This document shows, piece by piece, positions 24,401-38,314 of a DNA stretch of 64,000 nt (position 1 is its first letter; each line of letters starts with the position of its first letter). This stretch comes from Cardiocondyla obscurior (lineage: Eukaryota > Arthropoda > Insecta > Hymenoptera > Formicidae). The notes under the pieces were generated by a model. That model was not told where the DNA came from. It saw nothing but the letters and a program-made list of their open reading frames with translations, and did not search any database. The stretch covers positions 5,767,593-5,831,592 of the forward strand of contig NC_091868.1 of the NCBI RefSeq assembly GCF_019399895.1, read 5' to 3'. A program made the position numbers and the translations under genes.

Positions 24401-27400
24401 GCTTCGAGGATCGAAATCCGCATAATGGCACGGCGAAAGCGGCGGCCGGAGTGTGCGTTGACTTTTCAGACGCCTGTCACACCGCCACGGTATCGCAGTA
24501 ACCAAGTCAAATATACTTTGTATCGAGATTGCATCGCGCGCCGAGACCGCGATAATCGGAATATTAAATAAATAAAACTAAAAGTGGAAAACGTTGGGTG
24601 AAATTAAATCGAAGCGTTTGATGGGGGGGACATTATCCGTAAGCGGATTTTGCGACTTAGGTCGCCGAGATAAGCCGAGAACATAGCGAGGTTTTAACGT
24701 GAACGATAGTATTAAACAAGCGAGACGTAATTGATGAAAAAAAAAAAAAAATAAATAGCTAAGATAAAGGGGATTTAAATGAATTAGATAAAACAATTAC
24801 TCAAGCGTGGCTTATCGAGTTAGCGTGTCGTCAAGTATCTAGGCGCTTAATAAAAAGGGTTTGCTTTTCCACGCGGTTTCGCGAGGACGCGGAGGCGCCG
24901 GCACAGCGCTTCCTCTGATGCGCCAATTATTCCAGCGAGAGATTGATTTACTGAATGTCGGAGAGAGAGCTTTCGTACGGCCCGAAATAGTCGGACACGC
25001 GTTAAACAGAGGAACGAACGACGTTTATAAATGCCCGGACTTGATGCATTGTTGAGAAAATATACGGGGCCATTCGAGGTCGGCGAGAAAAAAAAAAAAA
25101 CGTTCTCGGCTGCTGGTTCTTCGCGGATGACGTCACGAACGCGAGAAGGATCCCCCGCGGTGGCAATAGGCGGCTGTTTGTTTAGACTGCTCGTCTAATC
25201 GCAGGGCGTTATCCCTTGTACCCATGGCCGATTATTTTATTGCCGGCGCCTGGGGCCGAGCATTGAAGGATCGACCACTCGGAGAGCAGCCATCAGGGCT
25301 ATCTTGGCGCGTAATCTATAAAGTCGATGAAGACATCGTTTCAAGGCGTAGCAAAATTATACCGCGGTAGGATAATTAAGGCGGATTACGACAAAGGCTA
25401 GAATTGATTTGGAGCGGTAATTGAGGAAAATTTTTTTTTACTATAAATTCCTTTAACATTAGAACTCCTTTAATGTTAATCAATCAAAGTGAACGACTTG
25501 TACTTACACTTGAGTTGTAATCTTAACGTTTACTCTCGTTAAACTTTATCCCACCCTTCATATACCGTATTTGCGTGATCGACATAGGCGCAATTTAATC
25601 CCGTTTCATTGTTCAGAGTAGCCCTTTTTTTTCTATAGGTAATAAATAATATTTTATGAGAATAATGCGAGTTACTTTGCATTATTCTTGGTACTGTCCC
25701 TATCTATATCGTTTGAAAAGTAAGCGGATAGCCAGATCGCTGTTTACGGAGGATTGTGTTTGCGATCTATCCCCGTGGATCTCCACGATGTTTGCCATGC
25801 TTTTCGATCCTCGGAGTGGCATCTCTTTAAATAGAGCTCGAGCGCATTTAGGCTGTGAAAGTGACCAGTAAAGCAAATATGAATCTGTAAACGTCATTAT
25901 CTCGGACTGATACAAGGACCGGATTATCCTCGGTCACGTTCGCCGTATTTGAACCGATTGATTTTTGTATTTTTATCTAATAAATTGGCTGTCAAAGGGG
26001 TGAGTTTAAAGAGAAGCAGATTACGCCGATATTTCACGCGAATCCTGTTGCCGAGCCGATGCTCAGTTTTTCAATTTACCAGAGCAAGGCGCAAATAGCC
26101 ACGGTATTCAATCAGTTTGTAGCCGCGTTTCTCCGATTATCGATTTTCAGTCGCGAATAAATGCCGATTCAGACACGGCATTGTCGCCTCCTTTGACGAC
26201 GTTGTACTCCTTTCTCGACGGATTTGCGTCCCCATTCTGGACCGTTTATCGCGACTGCACGGAGAATGAGAACAACTACGTTCTCTGTCTGGAGCAACGT
26301 TACGTAGCGAGCTTAGTATCCTTAACGAGAGTTACGAGGGGTCCATTGTGCGAATACGCACGCGACCCGCTTTCGCGACAGCCTTCAAAATTTCAACTAA
26401 TGAGTACGCTTGTTAGAAACTACAAGTATAAGGGATTACAAGTCCTAATTAGAATTAGACGATTTTTAAATAAAAAAATTAATAATCTCTTTCGCAGTTC
26501 GTATTAATTGCATAGCATTAGAAATTAAAAAAAAATAAAAATACAAATTTTGTAATAAAAATTTCTGTTTAAAAGAATTTTGTAAAACGAAAATGCAATT
26601 AACAATTCGGAGCCTCCATTGATTTGATAAATTAGAGTTTTAACGTATAATAATCAACCGTTAGCAACGATAATAGGTTCCCTATTTCTCTTTTTTTTTT
26701 TTTTTATTTTTAATCTGTATACATTTGCGTCATTCTTGTGCAACTCGCTACTAATTTTGGACGAGAATGGCCTGCGCACCGCGTAAATATTCCTCCGCGT
26801 AAATGGCGACGAGCTTTAACATAGGAAAGCCGACAATACACGCAACATCGGCAATGTGCTCCAAAGCTAACCCGTGATCTTTTATGCAAAGCAGGACACT
26901 GAATTATGTAGTTCGGTCGTGGGGCAATTGTTGTTTGCCTCACTCTAATTCGCACTCGTACGCAACTGCGTAACATGGTCACACGCGCGCACGTGGGTAC
27001 GCACCACGGAGAGGTCGCGAAGCTGGTCGATAAGTTCATGGCTTTTATCTGAAGGCGTCTCGGTCGATTTTTTAGGTCAAGGTTCCCGGCGCTTCTCGGC
27101 GACTAAAAGAACTGTATTGAAATCACGGGTTCAGGTAAATCTCCACTGTCCCATAATACTTAACAAAACAGAATGCGAGCTAACGCACGCCGGATAGGTA
27201 GCATCGACATTCTTTCAAGACCACTCTTTTCTCCGGACATGAATTCTTTCGCGTCTGCTCGCGCCCGGCTGCGGCTTTGTTCGTCGATGTATCAACTCTG
27301 GCCATATTGCCCTTCGTAGATAAGCAATACCGAAGAAATACCTTTTCTTTTATGTGAACTAAAATTCTGAACCGTTTGGTAGCAATAATATTAAAACTGT

Positions 27401-30400
27401 TCGATTGCTGGCAGTAACTCGCTCATCTTAAATGTGGAAATTTTATTTTCGGAGATCAATATATATATATAAAAAAAATGCGCAATGCGTATTTTACTCT
27501 ATAATTCGGGATAAATAATAAGATATATAATTTTTTAAATCCGTAACTCTTAATTACGAGCCACTGAACTTCAATGATTGAAACCATCTCATTATGTCAA
27601 TGTAAGATAAATAGCTGCGATGACACGTGATTGTCATTTATTACAGTATTTTATTCGGGACAGGATCCTCTTGTACTGTCGAAGCAAGGGTTCGCGTTCG
27701 GTGTTTACAGAGGAATGAAGCGCGATCATCCGTATAACGATAGGAAAAGACATGGCGGCTTTGTCGAAGGTCCGAGGCATTGATTTTCAATAGGTCAGCT
27801 GCAAGCCGACCGTCAGTATAATGGGATCTTACGGATAGGCTGCCTACACGTTTAGCTTTTGTCATCAAATTTTGGTCTGATACATCGTATGCCTCGATGA
27901 CTCCAAAGTTACTCGGTAAACTTTCGGTGTTGTCACGTAAACGAAAATAGAGCGAATATTGCTCGTGATTCTCACAAAAAGCGGGACTCCAGCCTAATGA
28001 AATATATCCGATTGTTAAAATTATTTTAATTAAAAGGCACTTTAATTTTTAATTTTCGTTAATTACGAATTACCACTGTTAACTTATTCAAGAAAATCTA
28101 GCACTCTTAAAACAAATCGTATAGTTAATATTTCACAGCGCAAAATATTGGCTTTGCAGTTGTTGGTTCACGAAATTGACGCTCGCCTCTACATTTAACC
28201 ATTGACTCCGCGAATTTATTTTACGATAAACCACATAGTTTTTATTGCAACCTGTTGTGCAACATTTGCAATGCAAAAAAAAAAGAAAAAAGGAACCGTT
28301 AGTGAAACGATTTATTCTGTTTGGTCTTTTCGTTGCGCGTGTTGCTGCCAGTAAATTCAGTTGCAAAACGTAGCTCCCTGTGACTTCAATCTCTCTTATA
28401 CATTTTATTTATAAAAATATTAATTACTTTCTCTCTCTCTCTCTTTCACTTATATAATCCGCCATTGTGCATATTTACGCGCAGCCATTCCAAATGAAAA
28501 TCGATCGGACCCGTCAAGGCTTTCCCGATGTTCGCGCATAATGGCGAACGTCGCGGTTGCACCCACGCGTTCGCGCGGATACATCGTAAAACGCGACCCT
28601 TAAACTTTACGTATTTCCAACCGTGCTTGAACGTCGGAAGCGTTCCCCGCCTCTACACGTCCGACACGATACATACATGTGCGTACGCGCGGCGTCGATT
28701 TTCCCGAGGCATTGTTCGCCGCGATTGCAGTTGCATCGCGACAACGCGGACTCGCGACGGTCACCGCCGCCACCCGTGAAGCGCCCGTAAAGAATATCGT
28801 TTCTCTCTCCGTTGAGTATCGCCGGCCGCGTATACGCGATGTAAATTGAGCCGTAATACGCCACGACCCCGTAAAACGTCCGTAAGAACAGTATCGCAGA
28901 GACCGGTGGCTCGCATCGATCAAAATGCGTTCGTCTTTCCTCCAAGATCCATCAATTTTCCATTCGCACAAAATCCCCTTCTTCTTTTTCCACAATTTAT
29001 TTAAATATAATTTCTTATCAACATTCAGTTTCCTATCAGGGACTGAGATTAGTCGTCGACCGTATTTTTTTTGGTCAAGCCGTCAACTTCGTTTTTTTTT
29101 TTTTCTTTTCGCGTAGATCCTTGAACAAATATCAGATTACAACGCCTAAAAGGTTTTTCGTGCTTGCATGTATGTGGGCTCTTTGATCACAATAGATTGA
29201 TTATTTGATATGACATAAAGCTTCGGGAGAGAAAAAAGAAAGCACGAGGCTTTCATCGGTTATGCCGTCATATTGCATGCGACCGGATAGATCATTTTGC
29301 GCGGATTGCATTACCTTTGCCGAACGTGATTGTATCCCTCTTTCTCTCTCTAATCGCACTGCTCCCGATTGACGAGCTGCTTTTATCGCGCGTAAAACGA
29401 TATTTACCGCTTCTCGGCGCGGCATAAGAAAAAAAGAAAAGAAAAAGAAAAAAGATAAAAAAACACTGCCGACTTTCGGCGAGAGCGCGGCTTCTCTGTT
29501 GTGGCCAGTCGATATCTCGAACACCCACAACGACCGCGATCGAGTTTCTGCCACGATGGAATTCTGTACGATTTAACAGATAAATGAAACAAAAGTTACT
29601 CCACTGATCCTACTAGTCCTCGTAATGCCGTGTATGATAAGCGCACATTCGCAGTATCTCTGTCCTATACTCTGTTCTACGATTAAAAAATGTACCTATT
29701 ATATGCTATTAAATAATTCAAGAGTTAAGCCCGAATCCGTTGACAACAAATCTAGCTAAAAGCCGACGCGGAACGCGCGCGAAATGAACGATTAACTCGA
29801 GATTGCGGGATTCCGCGCGCCCTTTTTTATCGCTACCGATTTTTTTTTTTCTTTTTTTTTTTCCCGCTAGCGATTAAGGCCATTTCGCGTTGCAACTCGC
29901 TCGTGCGAGTAAGTGCCGCGGTTTATAGGCGCTCGTTGAAAATAACGTCGGATGCGCTTTGGGTTCGTCGACCGAGGCTGAGAAGCATTGACGTCGCTCT
30001 GACGCAGGATGTGCTGCTTCGGCCCGATCTCTATCCTATCCGCGGCGAGCGAAATGAAGCCGATCTCTGGTTTCAAGTATGTGATCGACGGTTCTATTTC
30101 AATAGTTTTTATGTAACCCCCAGTAGATGTGGATAAAGAAACCGTGGCAATAATAATTCCGCTGCAAATGGGAGCAAGCGTTCCCGAATTAAAAAAGTAT
30201 GTACGAAATTTTCTCCTCTAATGCGAATAAAAAATATACCGTCTTCGTCGCGACGAGAACTCGACGACGTCGTTTAAAATATTTAAAATAATATCATAAC
30301 ATAATTAAATTATCACAAGTAAATTAAGTTAGAGTTGAATTTTATTTTATTACTGAAGTTAAATTACGTACGTATATATTACATTTATTCACGCGTATTA

Positions 30401-33400
30401 AACTCCGAGTTTCGCCTTCGTTAAATAACGTGAAGTCCGACTGTAGAATGAAATTCAAAGGAATCTCTACAAAATAAAAGTGCGAACAAATGTTAAGCGA
30501 CTTAGAAGTGAATTCGAGGGAAAGTTATATGAAATCGTTTCCGATTAAATTTAGCCAGTAGATTGTAAGCGTATTTAGACACTCAGATTTCCATTCCGGC
30601 AAACAAGGCCGTCACGAGTCACCGCCTATTGGTACGAAAGGGAGGGAAAAAATTAACAAAAAGAAAAAAAAAACCCGAGTTCAATCAAGCGTAAAATTTC
30701 ACAGTGTCGGGTCCCGGTGAGACCGCGTTAATTTAAGAAAATTTACAAATCAGAGACTGCGAATTCCTTACGGTGCCCATATGATCGATCAATTAATATA
30801 TCGCTTATCAAGCCCGCTGATCTATCTTTTCGCTCTCTCAGCCATGCGGAAACACGTGCATGGCGGAGATCACGTCGAGACGACTGTCAATCCGCGGGGA
30901 AGCGCGGCTTGAAAACAGAAGGGGTTAAGTTTTGTGGTGTCGTGTCTTATCTCGTCGACCTTTGCGGTGAGGGATCTATGAATTGCACGATCGAGCTGCG
31001 CGATACCGGCGAAAATGGCCTCACAATGAGAAGAGTAGACACGCCCACGCGATGTACGAGAGATTCGATCGAATCCCGCTCGTTACCCGTACGACTGACG
31101 TCAATGAGCGGTATGGTATTTCGGGCGCATTTGATAAACGTTTCCCAATTTTTTTATCTACGACTGATGTCGGGAAACATCACGCGCCGCATGATACGGT
31201 CCTCGCATAGGACGATAATGCGACTGCGAGACGAATCCTTCAGTGAAAGTCGCAGCCTAAGTGGATTTCCTTGGGCGATCAAGATTGGGAGATCGACCAC
31301 GTAGATAATGTTTCGTCTATGTCCCCGTAAAAAGATCCTCGCCGTCCGTCAGTGATTCTCATTCTTTCACCCGTCTAAACAATTTTTTTTCTTTTTTTTT
31401 TTTTCTTTTTAATTTTAGTACAGTCTTCTAAATTGCAGAGGTAACGTTAAGTCGTCAGGTAATAATAAATTAATGCGTTAAAAAATACATATTTAGATAC
31501 CAGGCCGTCATTTATCTTTCTCAAATACAAATTCAAAAGCTCGACGACATCGAAAAAATTCTGTATGTTCACGACACGTGTAACGATCTTATCTAATGTA
31601 GAAACGAGTCGTGTTCTTCCGTATGCATCGCGCGATGGGGGGCGCGTAACGATTATTAAATGGGGCGTCGTGAAAACCGCCGTCGGGCTCTTTGAAACGT
31701 TCTCCGAGGGACCAGTCGGGGTCTTGATTCTGACTTCTTCAATTCTTATACGTGACAATGATACTGCGACTTTGTGCCGCACGCAGGTAGAATACTCTCT
31801 CGCGCCGTATTCGAACCCTATTTTGGATATTTATCTGCGGGGGTTCGACAACCCGTGAAAATCGTTGGGTCTACGGTTCTCGAGGACCGGCTAAATTTCA
31901 TGCGCTCACACCGCCCAATTTCACGCCCGAGAACACCATGGCCTATTGCGAAGGACAGAAATGAAATAACTATCTGCGCCTGACACTTCATCTGGCAGCT
32001 AATTTCAATTCCATTATAAAAAAATCAATGACGTCGATTTTCTAGATATTTTAAGATTCGGTTTAATTTCTTCCGAGAAAGTCCTTTTCAGTCGGCTGAA
32101 GATATTCGCCGGCTTGTTAAATTTACGAAACAATACCGCACGTAAAAACGTAAAAATGTTTAGAAGAAATTAAATATTTAACGTAGGAGAAACCGCAGTT
32201 GTTACAGGAGCAAAAAATTGCAGTCTTTAAAAATAATCAAGTAACAGCGAACGTTGTGTTGCGTCTCTTTCTTTAGCGTTACCGTACCATTGATACGTTG
32301 TTACTTTTGAAAGCTTTAACTCTTCACCCCTACAACAATTAACCCCCGATTCGCCTTTACCGCTCGTTAAAAATACATATTTCGTTTCTGAAAGTATTTC
32401 ATGAAAAATGCGGATAAAATTATTAAAAGATACATCAGCGATCGATAATTCATCTGAGGGTCAGTCGTGTGGCCATATATCGAGCGTTCTTAAAATAGTC
32501 AAGAAAAATATGCAACGGCGAGCATCTGGCTGTTCCCGTTTATCAATCGTCACGCAATAAAAATCTTGAAGCGTCTCTCTGGCTCTTGGATCTAGAACGG
32601 ATTAAACAGCTGATGGATGTAACCTTAATCGACCGAAAGTCCCCGCGGACCGCTCGGTAAACTAATATTCCACGCTCAGTTCGGCTCTCACGATGAATCG
32701 CTATCATTTCGGTATATGGGTCGCGTTGTACACGTTGCCTCGGCCGATCTTTCTGGTTTCCGCGTTTGTCGATGAGGAACGGTAGACTCGGTCTTCCCCT
32801 CGAGACGAAATTCGATATCCACGTGCCGTTTCTAAATCGCGTTTCTGCCCCTCGCGTAACTTGGTTCGCGTTCTTGTTGCATCTCTCGGACCGCGGTAAT
32901 TCCATCGCGATCGCTATTGACATATATTTACATGCGGGACCTGTCCGCTTTGTCGCACTTCGGGCCTTTTTGTTAGTCGTAAGTCTCTTTTCCGCATCTA
33001 TCTGCGCGAAGTCCCGTTAGACGAGGTGCGAGATGTTGGTCGAACGAATGCGGCAGTGCAAGCATCTTAAATAACCTCGGCAATAGAGAGAGAAAAAGAG
33101 AACCACTTAAATTTCTAGTGAAAATCTATGAAAGGAACGTGGCGTACACCGTACGTGCATATTATTTGTAATACACCTCGCTATCCGCGGAATGCTGGAA
33201 AGTCTGGGTCGAGACTGGTAATCGACATTATCGTCGAGATTGGTAAATCAGGCGAAAACAAACAGCATATGCGAATTGCAACGTATTTTTTTTTCCCCCC
33301 CTTTAAAAGCATCTCGCGACCCGCTGTACTTTCATGTTATACGTATATACATTTCGTAACAATTTGCTTCGCCTATTAACGAAAAATAAACAGCGGGATT

Positions 33401-34341
33401 TAAAATACGGAAAATGCTGAACTAAACATATAATTTTATGTCTCATGAACATTGACAAAGTACTCTTAACTCATAGCGTATTCGTGCGAAAAATCTTATA
33501 TATGCGCACCGTGAAACAAGCTAAAAATTATATAACATGAACGCTGCGAAAGAGCATACAGATAAAAAGGTCAACTACCTATCACCCGTAATAGTTGAGC
33601 TAGCGTACCTCGGAGTTTCCACTGAAAACCCGACGAGAAATGACAAGTGGTCACTGTACAGGCTCCGTTAAGTTCTCCGTGTTGCCGTGTAAATAAATGT
33701 AAAAGAATGCGCGTAACTCACGTGACGCGGCAAGAACTCGCATGAGAAGTGTCTTTCTCGAAGATGCACGCGCTCGACTAGCGTTCACATTCTATTCTGG
33801 AAATTCCGCCGTGCGGTACTTTCCGCGGGTAGCGGCGAGTATGGCACCGCGGCGAAATTTATTGGAGGGCGCGAATTTTCCAGCACGCGGCGCAACAATT
33901 ATGCCGTAACGCGGCGTAAATTATGGACACCCTTATGCGAGATAAACGCGCCACGAAATTTCGACACTGAATAAACAGAGCGAACAAGACGTCATTAAGG
34001 AACAGTGAGCCGTGCCGGCGCCTCCTTGCACCGTATACTTTGAAATTCATGGCTTGCGAAAAGAAATGATATGAGCAAGGCGTATTCGTTGCAGCGTTGA
34101 ATGTTTTTCGCAATCAACCGCCAATTGTTTTTTTTTTTTTTTTTTACCTTTTTAAACCTTTTATGATCTTATAATTTTAAGGTTCTTGAGCTCGCGGGAA
34201 TGAAATTGAGAGTAGAGTACAAAAAAAAAGTTCTCACGTATAAATCTGATTTTTTTACGTAATCCAGTTTCTTAATTTCGTCGTCTTTATTTGATTATTT
34301 TATTGAACAACGTGTTGATCTTCGAATCTACATTCTGCGCT
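21447..34341. other. Intron segment with no recognised gene
   Basis: AT-rich intronic sequence with CpG-rich patches near 24.0-24.5 kb and 28.5-28.9 kb, where reading frames overlap on both strands. Octamers identical to the CRE consensus TGACGTCA occur at 25128-25135 and 31096-31103. Poly-T/poly-A tracts are frequent (for example near 23580, 26690 and 31390). No exon with both good splice signals and a family match was found. Confidence 0.4.
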
Positions 34342-34689
34342 CTATTTCATTCGATAATATAATTTTGACGACGAAACATTTTGATACTTCTGATCGATGT
34401 TTACGGGCATTTTCACGGGATAGCTCTTGTTCCCCGTTCTTGTTACGAAAACTCTATAGTACTTTTGCGACGTGCGCAGACTTTCAAGGATATTAATTAT
34501 CTGCATTGTACGCGATAACGATTCTAGGTAGCAGCGTAAGTCAGGATCTGTTATAACGACGGCGAACGTGTACTCGTAGCGCGTAAAGACCAGATTGCGT
34601 TCGCTCACGGTAATCACCGTATCGTAGTTAGCTGATCCATGTACTCGGATTACGGCTCTAACGAACGTGAGGGCCTCGTTAGCCTCAGA
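34342..34689 (-). pseudogene. Unidentified 115-residue open frame, possible exon or gene fragment
   Basis: On the minus strand the frame is open from 34689 (just after an in-frame TAA) to a TAG at 34342-34344. There is no ATG near its start. It includes VITVSERNLVFTRYEYTF and YLESLSRTMQIINILESL, a balanced composition with many acidic, aromatic and aliphatic residues. That is unlike the arginine- and serine-rich chance frames elsewhere in the window. The first internal Met is about two-thirds of the way from the 5' end to the middle of the frame. An AG close to the 5' end could serve as an acceptor, but the tract before it is not pyrimidine-rich. I do not recognise a family. A frame of this length can arise by chance in 64 kb, so the call is tentative: a terminal exon, a decayed gene or noise. 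Confidence 0.15.
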
Positions 34690-37600
34690 TTAGCTACCGA
34701 AAGCGGTCTGGATACGTAAACTTTGATATCCTCTCGTGTGTTATGTTCTTGAATTAGGTACTTAATTTAATAAAGTAACACCGCGCTGACGTCTCGATAG
34801 TCTTCATCGTTCTATTAAAGACAAGGGATTTTACCGGATAAAGCACAAATGAGCGAAATTAACAAGTCCTGTAATTAATTAATAATACCTATTAACACGC
34901 CCCCGTAAATTATCAATATGCAAGTAGCGTTCGCGGCAAATTATTCGGTCGTATTAATGGCAAAGCCGAAATAGAGTCGGCAATGACACGAGTATTACGT
35001 AGCTTGTCGTGGCTGTGAGGGTATCAGAAATAGCGGAAATTCAATTACATAGTACCGGTGGGTCGAGGCACTCCACGCGGACCTCTAATGACCATCTCGT
35101 GGCGCGCGTTCCCGATTCTCCATTGATTACTCTGCGAACCCTCGTAAGCGTGAAGATGCGACGGACTAGCACACTAATGCTCGGTCTCGGGAGCTTCAGA
35201 ATTGCAACACGTGACACCGCAATATCCACCTCATTCCTTCGGCAACCCTTGTTAAGAGCGGTTTATTGGCGATACCAAATTCACGATAATAACTTCTCTG
35301 TCTCTCTACTATAACTTGCAGACGCACGTGCATGATACGGTGTGATCAATAAAATTAATTATTCCGATACTCGTTGAGAATAAGATTTGCAGTAAAGTCA
35401 TCTTGCATTAGAAATTCGTATACACAATTGCCATTTCATAAAGTGTGCATTAAAAAATGTACGTGTGAAAATCTTTCGACAAGATATGGCATTCTAAAAT
35501 TTTGTGCCTTGGTACAAACTAAATATTTATTTTTATCATCGATAATTTTCACTGAGTAAAACATATAGCTTTAATATAAAAAAAATTGACTCGATAAATC
35601 CGATAGTTTTTACCGTTTCGATATTTATAACTTTTTTTTTTTCCGTATAACTTCGAGCGAGGGGCATCGTGCTAACCTTGAGTTACCGTGAGATAAGACA
35701 TTCCTGACACGACGCGATCACCGCGATCAAGATACGTTACGTAGGTGTATGAGTGATATTTATGTATGAGAACGCACATGCACAATGGCGGATCTCATAA
35801 TGCATAGAATATTGCTATTTATTATAGTGGCCCGCCGTCACCGACGATCGGGACGAGATGCCGTTAGTCGACATAGACACCAGTGACATACATTTTCGTT
35901 ACAACTACGGCGCTGCACCTATCAAATTTATGCATACGTGACGATATGTGACGGCGGAAGACATTTATTACCTCACAGAATTTTAGCTTACTCAACTGCG
36001 TGCGTACAATCGATTTATTTCACATTTTATGATGTAACGGAACAAAGCGAGGATAAGAGAGATAAAAAAAAATATTTTGCCTGAATATTAAAGCGTCGCG
36101 TCGATTAATTCGCGTAAATTCAACTTTCAAGACGAGCTACACCTCTCGAGACAAGGTGCTAAAAGTTCTCGTGCCGGATGAAGACGCTTTAAAGAATTCC
36201 ATTAAGAAATTTCACCAATTATTTAGCAATTTTGCAAAAGGTTGCCGCAACGTCTTTATAAAAAGCACACCTCGTATATGTGTACATGTATGTGTATGCG
36301 CGCATATCGAGGAGCCTTACATCCGGTGCGCGTAGCAAGACGACTTTCGAACTGGTTCACGTCGCGTCGAATGATATACGATTTCCGTTGATTTATCGTT
36401 TTGAAAGGGTATCCGTAGGTATATCTCGTACCCACGCGCGATCGTCGAACAATTTTATCCTTGGAATCTCTCCTCTCCATCGCGAAGCGAGGAGCTACTT
36501 CAAGGACTTGCCTCAGTCTCTGGAATCGAGAGAGTAAAGCATGACATCCGGTAATCAGTCTCAAACTCTTAGAGGCACCCTTCAATTTTCTGAAAATTTT
36601 TTTTAATTCAGAGATAACAAATTATCGTGCACTTTCCTACATTTTTACATTGAACATTAAAATCTTATTTATTATACGTAGTGAAACGTTGACGTAAACT
36701 TATTTGTTTGAATTCGTATCGAAAATGAAATCAAATTAAAACGTCAGGCCGAATTAAAAATACGTCACGACACGTCTTTCTTTAATCTATGAAAATAATT
36801 ACTGGGGGGAAAAAAAAAAATAATTTAAATAAATAATCATATATGTCGTTTAACATCAATTGCATATCGCGATAAATTATTCCGACCCGGGATTAATAAT
36901 CTCGACGTTCTTTCGCGAGACACGCGTTCGCGAGATGCATCGAGATGCAACATTGAAAAGGAGGACCTAATTATCACGGCAACGATCGATGGATGTCTTC
37001 GCGCGCGTTCTGCGGTCTATCTGTGTCGGATGTAAAGAGATACTCTCGACGTACGGGGTGCAAAATGTTTCAATAAATATCCGTGGACGCGGATCCACCG
37101 TAAACGAGAAATGTATGCGGGACACGCGTTTAATTTTGCCATTCGGAGCGTCCTGTTTGTCTCCGCGGTAACATATCGTAATTAGGTACATTGCAATAAT
37201 GCCGTGGAATTTCTATTCGCGCCAGTTGCTCTTATATATCGCGACTTATAACGTATGTACCAGCGATTGCACAATTTTATCTGAATAATTTGCACGGGTC
37301 AATATTGGCACGGCCAGAATGTAGCAGCGACTACCAGCGGGGACGCAATATTATCCTACGTCCGTCAGTCTACGTGCGCATCAAAGCCGCGTCTGTCCAT
37401 GCGTTAGCAATGGCTTCGATCTGCATTATAATTCTCATTAAAGATATGCGTCATATAAGTTACGATAAGCGCCACAAACGAGCGTAAATTCAGGTCACAT
37501 TACGCGAAATACGTATTCTTGGAATAGTGTATATTCCTCGACTACAAACTTAGCATTGCTTCAAGACTGGAAGCTGCGTTACTTAATGAAATTAGTAAAT

Positions 37601-38266
37601 TCAATCCTCACAGTAACCAATTATCTCCAACTTCTCCATTCCTCAACAAGACAAATAAGATACTTATCTCATTTGTTAAATTATCAGCTTCCAAGCTCGT
37701 CTGTAATCATCGGATGAAATAAAGATTGTATAAAAAGATAGTTACAAGTCTATCATTACACTCTTAACATCAAAACTGTTTGAAATACTCTTACATGTTA
37801 TAACGTGCTTGATCTTTACTTGAATCCATCGCTAAGTGCACACGTGCATGCGTGCGTGCGTGCACGCACGCAATGTCAGCCACTTGCATCACAGCCTCCC
37901 GTACAATCTTCGCATTGTGCCCGATGATTACACAGAGCCATAAAAAAAAATTACCCTGCGATCTGACTAGGCTAGTCTTATTTATTTTCGCCCACTGAAT
38001 TCGTTACCCCGAACGTTCTTCCTTCCTTCCGCCCGACACGCAGCACGAGACGTTCCGATCTTTAAACTAAGATTTAGCCTTGTTTATACGTACTAGGATA
38101 TATTTTACTTCTCGAGGACGAACACGTAATTCGCAATATATTCGAGTTAAAAGTTTTGCGTAGCGGAGGAGCGACGGATAGAAATCAGACGGCGTACCTG
38201 ATTCGCGCGCGCGGTATACGAACCCGCGGATGGCCGGCCACGCAGCAGTCGAGATTTGGGAAGTCC
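34690..38266. other. Intron segment with no recognised gene
   Basis: Intronic sequence with short homopolymers. Reading frames such as 36256-36585 (minus) begin at non-ATG codons and show no domain. Nothing further could be supported. Confidence 0.4.
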
Positions 38267-38314
38267 GAAAGTAGGTTACCAGTGCGTCAGCTGACGCGCT
38301 GGTGTCCTACTTTC
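38267..38314. repeat. 48-bp near-perfect palindrome without a loop
   Basis: The left half 38267-38290 (GAAAGTAGG, TT, ACCAG, T, GCGTCAG) pairs with the right half 38291-38314 with three mismatched pairs out of 24. The centre CAGCTG has no spacer. It lies in a CpG-rich patch (38.15-38.45 kb). A palindrome with no loop suggests a cruciform-prone site or a composite dyad binding site more than a small-RNA precursor. Confidence 0.85.
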
